Assembly (NCBI GenBank): GCA_027036775.1
Contig: JALWDS010000037.1
Coordinates: 1-64,000, forward strand
Reading direction: 5' to 3'
Length of the DNA: 64,000 nt
From: Archaeoglobaceae archaeon
GTDB lineage: Archaea; Halobacteriota; Archaeoglobi; Archaeoglobales; Archaeoglobaceae
The notes below the pieces were generated by a model that saw nothing but the letters and a program-made list of their open reading frames with translations, did not search any database and was not told the origin of the DNA. Each line of letters starts with the position of its first letter. Within the stretch, counting starts at the first letter, position 1. Shown here piece by piece: positions 25,593 through 34,891 of the stretch. Position numbers and translations under genes: made by a program.

Positions 25593-28500
25593 GGGGTTCT
25601 CTCTCCTCTTAATTTCTAAGAACTCCTTGAAAGCCTCTTTAGCCTTATCGCTGAGTATGTCCATAAACTCCCTCTCAATTATCCTCGCGTGGTTTTCTGG
25701 AATGTCAACGTATAAAACTTCGTTCCCCTCCAACTGCCTTCCTATTGTAACTCCATCTATAGCAATTGCCAACTCCTCTCCCTCCTTTGCAACGCTGACG
25801 TTCTTTCCTTCCTTCTGCATGCTCCTTACAGTCCCAACCTTGGTTCCGTCTGGCTTTATCAGAGTCACGTCCTTCCTGAGTTCCCCAGCCAAAACCCTAA
25901 CCCCTATTATGGCTGGCTTGCTCCTCCTAAATATGAACTCTGGCAAGAGCTTTATCTTCCCGGGCTTTATCAAAGCCTCTATCCTCTGCTTCTCCTTCAG
26001 AGCTTTCGTCTCCTCCCTCCACTTAACGTAGTTGTCAACCAAGGAGTAAATTATGCTGTCTTGGAATATCCTAACTCCATACTTCTCAGCCTCGCTCTCA
26101 ACGTTTGGTAACAGTTTGACGTTGAAAGCCAAAACTACCTTGTTAACCTCCTCCTTGTTTGCCGAAGCTTCGACGACATCCCTCTTGTCAACATCACCAA
26201 CCTCAGCCTTCTTTATCGGAATTCCCTTCCTCTTAAGCTCGTTTATTAACGCCTCTAAGGAACCTAAGGTGTCCGTCTTTAAAACTATTCCCTCCTCATC
26301 CGTTCTGATCGCTATGGCTTCGTATTCCTTCCTAACTCTCTCTTTAAATCTCTTAACGTCCTCCTCGCTCTCAACAACCTCAAACTCGCTTCCAGCCAAA
26401 ACTCTCTCCAAATTCGGAGCGACGATCTTTATTCCAGACGCAGCGGTAACCTGTTTAACGTTTGTAAATTTACTCTCCATCCTTATGTCCTGAACGGGTC
26501 TCGGCTTTAATATGGCCCTAACCTTCGTAACGATTACGTCATCTATTCCAGCTATGGCAATTGTATCTCCGACCTTCAAGGTTCCGTCGTACAAAATTGC
26601 GTCACAGGTTACACCCAACCCCTTCTCCTCCTTGACCTCCAAAATCGTTCCCTTACCCTTACCTTCAACGTGCAACCTCAGAGATTTCTCAAGATACTTC
26701 TGAGCCAAACCGACTAAAACCATCAGAAGCTCTGGAATTCCTTCACCAGTTATCGCAGATGTCGGTATTATTGCAACCGTCCTCGTAAAATCCCTAATCC
26801 TATCGAACCTATCCGCATTGAATCCGTGTCTGTAAAGCTCACCTATGAGCTCGTAAATCTTGTTCTCCAAGTTTCTCTTTGCATACTCATCCTGCTGAGC
26901 GTAGCTCTTTAGGAATGGTGCATCTGGAACGCTCTTCCATCCCGGAATCTTATCTATCTTGTTCGCACAAACCACGAAGGGTGTTCTAAAAGTCTTTAAG
27001 ATGGATATAGCCTCTTCCGTTTGGGGTTTGAAACCCTCATTTATATCAACAACCAAAACCGCCAAATCCGCTAAAGCTCCACCCCTCTTCCTCAAATTCG
27101 TAAAAGCCTGATGTCCCGGTGTATCTATAAACAACAATCCGGGAATCGTTATCTTCACGTTCTTCAGAAAGTCCTTACAGATTCTCTTTATTACGTCGAT
27201 CGGAATTTCGGTAGCCCCTATGTGTTGCGTTATTCCACCTACCTCCTTCTGTGCAACCCTCGTTTTCCTAATTTTATCTAATAGGGTCGTGTTGTGAACG
27301 ACTATCCCGTTTGAAATGAAGTTGTGAGTTGGAGTTGTTAGATCGTAAACGTCCCCTTCGTAATCAACGAATTCAACGCTCTCAACTCTAACGAAAGCGA
27401 CGTTTTCAATCAGGTTTTCAACGTATTTGATGTCCCTTTCATCGAATTCTCCGTTCTTCCAAACTTCCAAAGCCTCTCTTCCCAAATCTGTAAGACTTCC
27501 GTCCTTTATAAGACCGTCGCTCTCAAAGGCCCTCAAGTAGTTTGCATCTTTTACCTTACCCTCCAAAACCGCTGTCTTTCTCTCCAAATCCTTGCAACCC
27601 TTGGACAAAACCTTTAAAAACTTCTTAACGACCTCGTAGCTCGGCATTTGGTTTCTCTCATACTTCGAATAGAAGGGGATGTATCTGTTCAACTCGCTCT
27701 TGGTAAATCCGAAAAGAATCCTAAGCCTCTTTAGCTCCGCTTGGAGGGGATAGGTTTCGCTCTTCTTGCTTCTCTTAATTACTTCTTTTAGAGCTTTCGC
27801 TTTGTATCCGACCGTAAATCCTACGTGCTTTGCGAAGTTTTCAAGGTTCCTTTTGCCAGATATTATGAGAGTTGAAGCGTTTTTGCCTTCGTATATCTTT
27901 GAAAGTATTTCGAACCTCAGCAAAATTAGAGAAATCTTCCTTATGAAGTCCCTCGAAACGCTCGAAACCTCTATCCTTACGGATTTTTTATTTACGGTCG
28001 CATCCGCATCGAAGTAACCCCTTAAAAATTCCGATACGAGCTCCTTTGGAGCTATGAAGAGCACTTGAGGAACCTTAATTGAACGAGCCTTCTTCCTTTC
28101 TGGATACTCGAAAATCAATCTTACGAACTTTAAGAGAGCCCTTCCAGCAGATCTGAACTCTATTTCGTAGGATGTTTTTCTCTTAACCCTAACAACCTTC
28201 ACACCCAATCTCTCAATCCTTTTAATTCTTTCGTAAACTTCGTAATCGTTGTTTGCAATCTTTGAAACGCTACCGTCACCAAACATCACTCCGGCCAAGT
28301 AGAATATGGCTTTCCAATCTTCAACGCTCTTGGGGAATCTCATGTAGTTCCTTGGTTTACCGCCCTTTGAACAGAATGCAAACTCTACGACATGATCGAA
28401 GAGATCGAACTCCCTTACTTCTTCAATTCTAAAGATGTTCTTCTCGACTTTGTATCTTTTATGAGATGGTAGTTCAACTTTCTTCAATCCTTCGTCGTCT

Positions 28501-28985
28501 ATTCTGAATATCGCACTCTCGCCGAACTTCGAGTAAACGAAGTTCAAAAACCTCTCAAACCTTTCGTTCCCAAATATCTTCCTTGGTATTGCCACGTAAT
28601 CTCCAACCTTGAGATTGCAAGCCTTCTTCCATCCGAAATTCGTTAGGAAAGGATGTTCTGGTGTAACTACGATGGAGTGCCAATTCTTAAGTTTTACCTT
28701 CACAACTTTGCCCCCATGCCTAACTCTCCAAACGAACTGAGCCTTCATCAAGTCGTTTTTAGCATCGAAATTCAATCCTTGAACTTCTAAGTTAATTTCC
28801 CTAACTTCACAGCCGTTTTCTCTGTGAACTACATTGTTAGATAGGTTGAACAAGTCCTTTAAACTGATCTCTCCAAGTTCTGGATGAATCACCTTTTCAT
28901 CAGGCATTAAACACTTCCCGTGATCAACATGCCCAAGGACTGCAACTATTGGAGTTCTAAGCTTTTTATCGCTCATTGTAATCAC
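25578..28985 (-). CDS. infB: Translation initiation factor aIF5B/IF2 with intein
   Basis: 1135-residue precursor; true start probably ATG 28976 (MSDKKLRTPIVAVLGHVDHGK). Spliced length is about 590, usual for aIF5B. The G1 loop GHVDHGK-TTLLDKI is interrupted by the intein; G2 GGITQHIGATE, G3 FIDTPGHQAF and G4 CANKIDKI follow; then domains II-IV. It is the GTPase that promotes subunit joining and initiator tRNA placement. Unspliced protein cannot bind GTP because its P-loop is split. Confidence 0.95.
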   Translation of the reverse strand: MITMSDKKLRTPIVAVLGHVDHGKCLMPDEKVIHPELGEISLKDLFNLSNNVVHRENGCEVREINLEVQGLNFDAKNDLMKAQFVWRVRHGGKVVKVKLKNWHSIVVTPEHPFLTNFGWKKACNLKVGDYVAIPRKIFGNERFERFLNFVYSKFGESAIFRIDDEGLKKVELPSHKRYKVEKNIFRIEEVREFDLFDHVVEFAFCSKGGKPRNYMRFPKSVEDWKAIFYLAGVMFGDGSVSKIANNDYEVYERIKRIERLGVKVVRVKRKTSYEIEFRSAGRALLKFVRLIFEYPERKKARSIKVPQVLFIAPKELVSEFLRGYFDADATVNKKSVRIEVSSVSRDFIRKISLILLRFEILSKIYEGKNASTLIISGKRNLENFAKHVGFTVGYKAKALKEVIKRSKKSETYPLQAELKRLRILFGFTKSELNRYIPFYSKYERNQMPSYEVVKKFLKVLSKGCKDLERKTAVLEGKVKDANYLRAFESDGLIKDGSLTDLGREALEVWKNGEFDERDIKYVENLIENVAFVRVESVEFVDYEGDVYDLTTPTHNFISNGIVVHNTTLLDKIRKTRVAQKEVGGITQHIGATEIPIDVIKRICKDFLKNVKITIPGLLFIDTPGHQAFTNLRKRGGALADLAVLVVDINEGFKPQTEEAISILKTFRTPFVVCANKIDKIPGWKSVPDAPFLKSYAQQDEYAKRNLENKIYELIGELYRHGFNADRFDRIRDFTRTVAIIPTSAITGEGIPELLMVLVGLAQKYLEKSLRLHVEGKGKGTILEVKEEKGLGVTCDAILYDGTLKVGDTIAIAGIDDVIVTKVRAILKPRPVQDIRMESKFTNVKQVTAASGIKIVAPNLERVLAGSEFEVVESEEDVKRFKERVRKEYEAIAIRTDEEGIVLKTDTLGSLEALINELKRKGIPIKKAEVGDVDKRDVVEASANKEEVNKVVLAFNVKLLPNVESEAEKYGVRIFQDSIIYSLVDNYVKWREETKALKEKQRIEALIKPGKIKLLPEFIFRRSKPAIIGVRVLAGELRKDVTLIKPDGTKVGTVRSMQKEGKNVSVAKEGEELAIAIDGVTIGRQLEGNEVLYVDIPENHARIIEREFMDILSDKAKEAFKEFLEIKRRENPLWAK
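27291..28913 (-). other. IF2 intein with LAGLIDADG homing endonuclease
   Basis: 541 residues between GHVDHGK and TTLLDKI. It starts with Cys (CLMPDEKVIHPELGE), ends GIVVHN with Thr at +1, so the splicing residues are complete. Block B is TPEHPFLTN. DOD motifs: FYLAGVMFGDGSV and LRGYFDADATV, both with the acidic residues, so the endonuclease looks competent. Thermococcales carry an intein at this same P-loop site, which hints at lateral spread. Confidence 0.9.
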
Positions 28986-29021
28986 CGTAAAAAAGAGGTT
29001 ACAAGAGACGTTTTAAAAATG

Positions 29022-29471
29022 TTACTCGTAAATCCAATCCTCGTCAATCCTCCTATAATCCAAAATCTCTTCGGGCTTGAAAAACAGAGAAATCTCCCTC
29101 TCCGCAGACTCCTTAGAATCCGATGCATGAATTACGTTTCTACCAATCTCCATTCCAAAATCTCCCCTTATCGTTCCGGGTGAAGCTTCAACTGGGTTTG
29201 TTGCGCCCACCAAGTTTCTAACCACCTTTACAGCATTTTTACCCTCAACCACCATTGCAACCACAGGACCGGATGTTACATAGCTAACCAAACTCTCGAA
29301 GAACGGTTTTTCCCTATGCTCCTCGTAATGCCTTTCAGCCAAATCCCTCTCTATCTTCATCATCTTCATTGCAACGATCTTCAACCCCTTCCTTTCAAGC
29401 CTCGAAATTATCTCTCCGATCAGACATCTCTGAACTCCATCCGGCTTTATCATGACGAACGTCCTCTCCAT
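29022..29471 (-). CDS. ndk: Nucleoside diphosphate kinase
   Basis: 149 residues. It starts [20 protein letters not shown]; the active-site histidine lies in [16 protein letters not shown], the family signature. It equilibrates NTP and dNTP pools. The gene stands 36 bases upstream of infB on the same strand, consistent with co-transcription with the translation genes. Confidence 0.95.
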   Translation of the reverse strand: MERTFVMIKPDGVQRCLIGEIISRLERKGLKIVAMKMMKIERDLAERHYEEHREKPFFESLVSYVTSGPVVAMVVEGKNAVKVVRNLVGATNPVEASPGTIRGDFGMEIGRNVIHASDSKESAEREISLFFKPEEILDYRRIDEDWIYE

Positions 29472-29519
29472 GAAGGGAGTTGAGGAACTGTTTTAAAAAC
29501 TATCCGAGATTTTGCATTT

Positions 29520-30810
29520 TGACCTTCTCCTCGCCTGAATGGCGAGCCTCCGACACGGAGGCGTTACCCATGCGGGTAACGGAGATTGCGGTCGAACCGC
29601 ATAAGGGGACGGTCAAAGCCCCCGACGGGGTTACCCGTTGGATAACTCCGTCATAACATAATTAACGTCAGGATATTTATAAACCTTTTGGTCAATATGT
29701 ATGACATGGAACTCATGCTGAAACTAAAGTTATTCGAACCGAGAAAGGGTAAGAAGATGTTAATCGAAGAAACGATAAGACAGTTTAAAGAATGCGTAAA
29801 CAACTGGATTAAAGCGTTGCACGAGTTAGGAGAAAAGCCGTCGAGAACTAAAGTTCACAGATACGCTTACAAAAAGCTAAGGGAGAAATATCCGCAATTG
29901 CACACGGATGTTCTTCAAGAAGCAATGGATTTAGCGATTGAGATTTACAGAACTTGGCTGAACAATCCAAACAAAGGCGAGAAGCTACCAAAATTCGACT
30001 CAGATTGTATTTACTTTGAAGGGAGATGTGTTAAGTTCGATAGATATTTCATAAACTTACCGTTAGCTGGAAAGAGGGTTTGGTTGCCGATGCACGTTCA
30101 AGCGAGGTTTAAACGATATTTACAGTATAAACACGGTAGAGTTATTCTAAAAAAGGTTAAGAACGAATATTACATTTACGTGAGTGTAAATGTTCCAGAG
30201 CCAGAACCTTACGAGCCGAGAGGTTGGTTTGGTGTCGATATAGGTATTAGACACATCATTGTTGTCTCAGATGCCGAAGGAAGGGTTAATTGGTTCTTGA
30301 ACGATGCTATTGGCTGGAAGAAGAATATGGAATGCAGAATTGCGGGATTGCAGAGATTAAACGACAAGAAAGTTAAGAAAGGAGTTTGGAGAGTTCTTAA
30401 ACGCTTAAGCGGTAAGGTCAGGAACAAACAGAAATACATTAATCACGTAATAGCAAAGCAACTCGTTCTGATGGCTAAAATGTGGAGATATGGCATTGCC
30501 ATCGAGAACTTAAAAGGCTTGAGAAGGGGTAAAGTCGGAAAAAGACACAGAAAGAGATTACACAAGTGGGCTTACAGAGATTTGATAAACAAGATTGTTT
30601 ATAAAGCGAAGTTACATGGTGTTCCAGTAGTGTTCGTAAATCCAAAAGGAACTTCGAGAACTTGCTCGAGATGTGGAGAAAAAGGAAGGATTAAAGATAG
30701 GATGTTTATCTGCAAGAAATGTGGCTTAAAACTGGATAGAGATTTGAATGCTTCAAGAAATATCGCTCTCCGTGCTCCTCCCCCTCCTTGAAAGGCAAGG
30801 TTTCCGCACG
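29520..30810 (+). mobile_element. Second TnpB-only IS605-group element
   Basis: It begins TGACCTTCTC, like the element at 15.9-17.2 kb in the reverse orientation. Before tnpB come hairpins CTCGCCTGAATGGCGAG, CCTCCGACACGGAGG and GTTACCCATGCGGGTAAC, then ACGGTCAAAGCCCCC matching ACGGTCAGAGCACCC of the first element. The end after tnpB is TTGAAAGGCAAGGTTTCCGC. Same family, different hairpin sequences, so the copies diverged under structural rather than sequence constraint. Exact right edge uncertain. Confidence 0.7.
29688..30791 (+). CDS. tnpB: TnpB RNA-guided nuclease, IS605 OrfB family
   Basis: 367 residues. RuvC-like motifs: WFGVDIGIRHIIVVSD (first Asp), IAIENLKGLRRG (Glu) and CGLKLDRDLNASRNIA (last Asp). 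The zinc ribbon is CSRCGEKG followed by CKKCG. The C-terminus RAPPPP runs into the right-end structure and is unlike the first copy. It starts with TTG or ATG near 29688-29700; ATG 29700 (MYDMELMLKLKLFEP) is likely. Catalytic residues intact. The two tnpB copies are clearly paralogous but not near-identical. Confidence 0.9.
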   Translation: MVNMYDMELMLKLKLFEPRKGKKMLIEETIRQFKECVNNWIKALHELGEKPSRTKVHRYAYKKLREKYPQLHTDVLQEAMDLAIEIYRTWLNNPNKGEKLPKFDSDCIYFEGRCVKFDRYFINLPLAGKRVWLPMHVQARFKRYLQYKHGRVILKKVKNEYYIYVSVNVPEPEPYEPRGWFGVDIGIRHIIVVSDAEGRVNWFLNDAIGWKKNMECRIAGLQRLNDKKVKKGVWRVLKRLSGKVRNKQKYINHVIAKQLVLMAKMWRYGIAIENLKGLRRGKVGKRHRKRLHKWAYRDLINKIVYKAKLHGVPVVFVNPKGTSRTCSRCGEKGRIKDRMFICKKCGLKLDRDLNASRNIALRAPPPP

Positions 30811-30821
30811 GAGGTGATATT

Positions 30822-31115
30822 ATGATAGTCGAGATCTCCGTTATAGCGTTTGCGAGTGAATCCCAAAGCAAGTTCGTTGCGGAGGTTTTGAAGGTTTTGA
30901 AGGAGAAAAACTTGAAGTTCGAACTGAATCCTATGGGAACCGTCATTGAAATAGAAGACTTTAGCACTTTATCCGATATTCTAAAAGAAATCGTGGATAG
31001 GTTGGAGAGAATGGGAGTTCCAAGGATATACATCAACGTAAAGATCGATTGGAGGAAAAAGCGTAGAAGTATGGAGGAAAAGGTAAAATCAGTTCTGGAG
31101 AAGATCAACGCTTAA
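30822..31115 (+). CDS. MTH1187/DUF77 family thiamine-binding protein
   Basis: 97 residues. [41 protein letters not shown] and [16 protein letters not shown] match the ferredoxin-like MTH1187 (YkoF-type) family, members of which bind thiamine or a related ligand as tetramers. It begins 12 bases after the second TnpB element, with GGAGGTGAT as ribosome binding site. Its end overlaps the convergent rpl24e gene by eleven bases. Confidence 0.85.
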   Translation: MIVEISVIAFASESQSKFVAEVLKVLKEKNLKFELNPMGTVIEIEDFSTLSDILKEIVDRLERMGVPRIYINVKIDWRKKRRSMEEKVKSVLEKINA

Positions 31116-31284
31116 CGTAGAACTTCGTCCACTTTAACTTTCTTGGATTTCTCTTTAGTTCGAGCATGTTCTTCTCGCACTTCCTCGAACAGAAGTAGAG
31201 TATCTTACCATCCTTTCTAACGACCATCTTTCCCGTCCCAGGCTCTATCTCGTAACCGCAGAAGGAGCAAAATCTCTTCTCCAT
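31105..31284 (-). CDS. rpl24e: Ribosomal protein L24e
   Basis: 59 residues: [20 protein letters not shown] near the start, then [20 protein letters not shown] and [12 protein letters not shown]. Four cysteines (CSFCG and CSRKC) form the zinc finger of this 50S protein. The start ATG at 31284 directly follows rps28e with one base between. The L7Ae-S28e-L24e order is the standard euryarchaeal cluster. Confidence 0.95.
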   Translation of the reverse strand: MEKRFCSFCGYEIEPGTGKMVVRKDGKILYFCSRKCEKNMLELKRNPRKLKWTKFYVKR

Positions 31285-31285
31285 A

Positions 31286-31501
31286 CTACCTCACCACCAA
31301 CTTCCTTGCCTCTCTTGCGGTTTCCTTGATCATCAAAACATCTCCAACCCTAACGGGCCCTACAACATTTCTTGTAATTATCCTACCCTTATTTGGGCCG
31401 TCGAGTATCTTGACCTTGACTTGGGTAGCCTCACCGTGCATTCCAGTCCTTCCGATTATCTCTATAACCTCCGCTGGTGCGATGTCCTCTTCCATGTTCA
31501 A
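31286..31501 (-). CDS. rps28e: Ribosomal protein S28e
   Basis: 69-71 residues. ATG at 31495 ([18 protein letters not shown]) is the likely start. [19 protein letters not shown] and [13 protein letters not shown] are the OB-fold core of this 30S protein. It lies between L7Ae and L24e on the same strand. Confidence 0.95.
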   Translation of the reverse strand: MNMEEDIAPAEVIEIIGRTGMHGEATQVKVKILDGPNKGRIITRNVVGPVRVGDVLMIKETAREARKLVVR

Positions 31502-31526
31502 TCACCAGTGAATAAATATAAAAAGG

Positions 31527-31889
31527 TTACTTCCTCAACCCCTTCAACTTTTCAACCAAATCCTTGAGCTCCTTCTTAGCCTCTCCCTCATCTATTATGC
31601 ATGCGGATGCAGCTGGAACCTCTATGCCCGCAGATTTTCCCAAATCCGCTTTGCTTTTGATGTATATGTAGGGTATGTTCTTCTCCTCGCACAAGAGCGG
31701 TAGATGAGCCACAATCTCTGGTGGATCGACATCCATAGCTATGTAAACCAACTTGGCCAATCCCCTTTCGACAGCCTTGGTCGTTTCGTTCGTCCCCTTC
31801 TTAATCTTACCGGTCTCCCTCGCCTTCTCAAGCAAAGCCAGAGCCTCTTGCTGAAGCTCCTCTGGCACTTCAAACCTGACATACGCCAT
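31527..31889 (-). CDS. rpl7ae: Ribosomal protein L7Ae, K-turn binding
   Basis: 120 residues from ATG 31889 ([17 protein letters not shown]); preceded by a strong Shine-Dalgarno GGAGGTGAT, so the upstream ATG/GTG codons are rejected. [19 protein letters not shown] is the K-turn recognition helix. Besides the 50S subunit it is a core protein of C/D and H/ACA sRNPs and of RNase P. It would bind the K-loop of the candidate H/ACA RNA at 21.13 kb. Confidence 0.95.
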   Translation of the reverse strand: MAYVRFEVPEELQQEALALLEKARETGKIKKGTNETTKAVERGLAKLVYIAMDVDPPEIVAHLPLLCEEKNIPYIYIKSKADLGKSAGIEVPAASACIIDEGEAKKELKDLVEKLKGLRK

Positions 31890-32002
31890 ACACATCACCT
31901 CCTTCCCCTTAGTCATCATTCATCGGGTAAAACTCAAAATTTTCATTCGTTTTTTAAAGCTTTGGGTTACCAAACGAAATACAATTGAACTAAGTTGATT
32001 CA

Positions 32003-32239
32003 ATGAGACTTGTTGTTAAACATCACATAGCTCTGAAGATTGCGAAGAAACATGGGGTAGCGGTTGCAGAAGTTCTTGAGGGAAAATTTCTCTACATGAG
32101 AGTTAAAGGAAACAGATACAGGATTATAGGAAAAACTGTAGGAGGAAGATATTTGACGATATTCGTCGATAAGAAAGGACAGATTTACGAGTTGGTAACT
32201 GCAAGGGATTCTACGGATTCTGAAAAAAAGGTTATATAA
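32003..32239 (+). CDS. BrnT-like/RelE-superfamily small toxin candidate
   Basis: 78 residues. It starts MRLVVKHHIALKIAKKHGV; the C-terminal YELVTARDSTDSEKK resembles the ARxAxxxERK ending of BrnT-type RNases. The middle YRIIGKTVGGRYLTIFVDKKG gives the beta-sheet core. Followed after 21 bases by a small acidic protein. TA pairing is an inference from size, order and motif. Confidence 0.55.
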   Translation: MRLVVKHHIALKIAKKHGVAVAEVLEGKFLYMRVKGNRYRIIGKTVGGRYLTIFVDKKGQIYELVTARDSTDSEKKVI

Positions 32240-32260
32240 GAAAAGGATAGAGGGGTAATT

Positions 32261-32419
32261 ATGGTTAAAAAAGTTGGAAAGCTGAAAGACTTGGGAGAAC
32301 TGGCAAAACTTGAACTTAAGGAAGGTGAAGAAGTCATAGTTGAAGGTATTGAACACGTTGAAATAGTCATAGTTCCTGATGAGAAGCCCAAACATAAAGT
32401 AGTCAAAAAGTTTAGCTAA
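32261..32419 (+). CDS. Small protein downstream of BrnT-like toxin, antitoxin candidate
   Basis: 52 residues: MVKKVGKLKDLGELAKLELK then EGEEVIVEGIEHVEIVIVPD and a basic tail ending KKFS. RBS-like AGGGGTAAT lies just before the ATG. The acidic middle and basic end suit an antitoxin. The stop overlaps the end of the convergent DHH protein gene by four bases. Confidence 0.5.
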   Translation: MVKKVGKLKDLGELAKLELKEGEEVIVEGIEHVEIVIVPDEKPKHKVVKKFS

Positions 32420-34491
32420 AGGGAACCTATTTTACTCGCCAACCTTGCCAAAACCTCCTTCCTCTTTGCTGGAATGAACTTTATAGAACCTACAACCAAA
32501 TGCCCTCCACCCTCAACACCAGCGTTGACCTCGTTTTGTAACTCCCTAACCAACCTCGGTATGTCCAACTCCACACCTTCACTTCTTATAACCGCAAAGT
32601 CCGGGCCGTAACCTATCGTAACAATTCTCTCAAACCTCTCCTTAAGCCTGTCGTGAACCTCTCCAGTCAATTTACCCGGTGGAGGGAAGGTGAACTTCTT
32701 AGCGTAATTTTCAACGTCCAAAGCAACCAAAACAATTCCGTTGGGTAACTCCTGAACTTTAACACCCTCCATAGCCGTTTTAACCTGATTCTCTATTGCC
32801 TCCTTCGCGTAACTTGAGAGCATCTCAACCAACTTCTTCTGCCTATCCTTCCTACCGAAACCCAGTATTTCGTGCATTATGTAAGACGAGGGCCTGAATC
32901 TTAGATAAAAGCCTTCGAACTCTATGGCTAAGGCGATATCTTGCAACTCCTCCCTACTCAATCCAGCTATTTCTACATACTTCTCAACCTCTCCTTCAGC
33001 CCTATCTCCAACGACGGAAACTCCTGCCAACAGCTTCAAATCGACATCTGGATTGACCATTCTCGCAATCTCAACGCTCAAGATTCCAGCTGTGTAGTTG
33101 CTGTCTCCCCCAACCTTGTAGGGATTTACGTGGTAGAGCAGGTATCTGTCAACCTCCTCATCTGGGTAGTGATGGTCTATCGTTATGACGTCCGCACCGA
33201 AAACCAAAAACTGCCTTATTGCCGGTATATCTTCAACACCCGAACCGTTATCGACCAAAACTACCAAAGGTATCTTGTCCCCATGCCTATCGACATCTTC
33301 CAAAGCTTCATCCAAATCCTTAACTACATCTTCAAGCTCGTAGAAAGGAGCTCTTGAAACCCTACGCCTTATGAGATAGAACTTAGCTTCGGGATCGGGA
33401 TGGAACTTCTCAACCAAATCTATAAGTGCCTTTTCCAACGCAACGCCACCGCAAACCCCGTCTGCATCCCAGTGATGCCTTATTATTATGGGGCGAGATT
33501 CGAAAACAGCCTTTCTAAGCTCCTTTGCAACCTTCATCATCTCAGGCTTGAGTTTTTCGAGAACCTCGCTCTCGATTAAAAATCCGGTAAATACGGGTTC
33601 ACTTCTTTTTTCGAGCTCCTCCTGAATCGCCTTCTGAATTAAATAAGCCTCTTCCCCCAAGAGCTTTTCCATTTCCAGAACTTCTATCTGAACCTTCTCC
33701 CTCTTCTTGACTATTCCAACAACCGAAACTATGTCGTCAACATCTATCTCTGGGTAAGCCCTCTCACCACCTTCAAACGCCACTGCATTAACTCCGCCAG
33801 TTTCATCTATTATCGTGAAAACGGTTGGACCACCCGTCAACTTAACGTGAGTAACCTTCCCCCTCACCTCGACTATCTTACCGAGATACTTCTCAAGATC
33901 GGAAATCTTAACTATGGGCACGTCTTTGCTTACCTCAACTATTGCGTAGTCTTCCATCTTCTCCAAGGCCAAGTCTATCTCTCCAGTTGGCCTTATGTTC
34001 ACGACCTTAACCAAAACAGTATCTTCCTCCTTCAAGTTCTCGTTGTTCAGATTTCTCTTGTGTATTAACCCTCTCAACCTCTTGTTGAGGTTTACGAAAA
34101 CTCCGATGTCCGTTACGGCGGAAACCTTGCCGACGTAAACTCTGTTCAACCTTACGTCTTCAATTCCACAGCTGTTCTTCAAGAGGTATGCATGGGGTTT
34201 TCTCCTACAGTTCGGGCAGAGATCGTGACCACCTACAACCTTCGCACCGCATATCTTACAGACGTTTACTTTTCCAGAACCTTTGCACTCTGGACAAATA
34301 ACCAACTTCTTGACCTTCCCCGTTCCCCTGCACACTCCACAAATGCCTTTCAAGAACATCTCAAGCTGATCCTTAGAAAGTTCGGCTGTAATTTTGGGAT
34401 CGAAACTCTTGGCTTTCCCCGTTCCACCGCACGTTTTGCAAGTCTCCTCTACCTCAACGACACCCTTACCTCCACATCTTCCGCATATCAT
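32416..34491 (-). CDS. RecJ-like DHH phosphoesterase with zinc-finger, S1 and OB domains
   Basis: 691 residues in order: DnaJ-type zinc fingers (CGRCGGKG, CKTCGGTG, CGVCRGTG, CPECKGSG; 1-75), two further CxxC (78-95), S1 domain (about 115-178), OB/tRNA-anticodon-like domain (about 205-270), and a DHH nuclease domain with HHWDADG (340-346), DNGSG (414-418) and DHH (439-441). Archaeal homologues are 5'-3' single-strand nucleases, GAN/RecJ-type, implicated in replication or RNA turnover. All metal-ligand residues are present. Confidence 0.9.
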   Translation of the reverse strand: MICGRCGGKGVVEVEETCKTCGGTGKAKSFDPKITAELSKDQLEMFLKGICGVCRGTGKVKKLVICPECKGSGKVNVCKICGAKVVGGHDLCPNCRRKPHAYLLKNSCGIEDVRLNRVYVGKVSAVTDIGVFVNLNKRLRGLIHKRNLNNENLKEEDTVLVKVVNIRPTGEIDLALEKMEDYAIVEVSKDVPIVKISDLEKYLGKIVEVRGKVTHVKLTGGPTVFTIIDETGGVNAVAFEGGERAYPEIDVDDIVSVVGIVKKREKVQIEVLEMEKLLGEEAYLIQKAIQEELEKRSEPVFTGFLIESEVLEKLKPEMMKVAKELRKAVFESRPIIIRHHWDADGVCGGVALEKALIDLVEKFHPDPEAKFYLIRRRVSRAPFYELEDVVKDLDEALEDVDRHGDKIPLVVLVDNGSGVEDIPAIRQFLVFGADVITIDHHYPDEEVDRYLLYHVNPYKVGGDSNYTAGILSVEIARMVNPDVDLKLLAGVSVVGDRAEGEVEKYVEIAGLSREELQDIALAIEFEGFYLRFRPSSYIMHEILGFGRKDRQKKLVEMLSSYAKEAIENQVKTAMEGVKVQELPNGIVLVALDVENYAKKFTFPPPGKLTGEVHDRLKERFERIVTIGYGPDFAVIRSEGVELDIPRLVRELQNEVNAGVEGGGHLVVGSIKFIPAKRKEVLARLASKIGSL

Positions 34492-34838
34492 AGGTGCAAC
34501 TCCTTCTCCTTTGCACCGTTCAAAGCCAAAAAGATGTTCGCCTTTAGAGTTTGCCTGAAGTAGTTCTCGTCAGGCTCAAGAACCGCAAACCTCTTGGGAA
34601 TTGGTATTATCAGTCTCTCACCGCACTCGTATCTGTGCTTGTCGTTGACGTGAATTTCGACGTTTAAGGGATTTTTCCTCTCCACGACTATGTGAAACTC
34701 CTTTTCTGGCTTTTCCCTTATCATCTTCATGAGGTCTTTGATCCTATACTTGGCTATGACTCTGCCGTATATTATGTTTGCCAATCTCTTGTTGTCGTGT
34801 TCGAGTTTACTACGCATCCGCTTTCGGTTATACAACAA
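34488..34838 (-). CDS. Conserved small protein, unknown
   Basis: 109-116 residues. ATG 34838 or 34817 (MRSKLEHDNKRLANIIYG). Alpha/beta composition with EKEFHIVVERKNPLNVEIHV and CGERLIIPIPKRFAVLEPDE; no membrane segment. It overlaps the RecJ-like gene start by four bases, so the two are translationally coupled and it may act in the same nucleic-acid process. I do not recognise the family. Confidence 0.6.
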   Translation of the reverse strand: MLYNRKRMRSKLEHDNKRLANIIYGRVIAKYRIKDLMKMIREKPEKEFHIVVERKNPLNVEIHVNDKHRYECGERLIIPIPKRFAVLEPDENYFRQTLKANIFLALNGAKEKELHL

Positions 34839-34891
34839 ATAAATAAAGCTTTTCGTTCGAACTTAAACCTTTTTAACAAGACCGTGTAACG

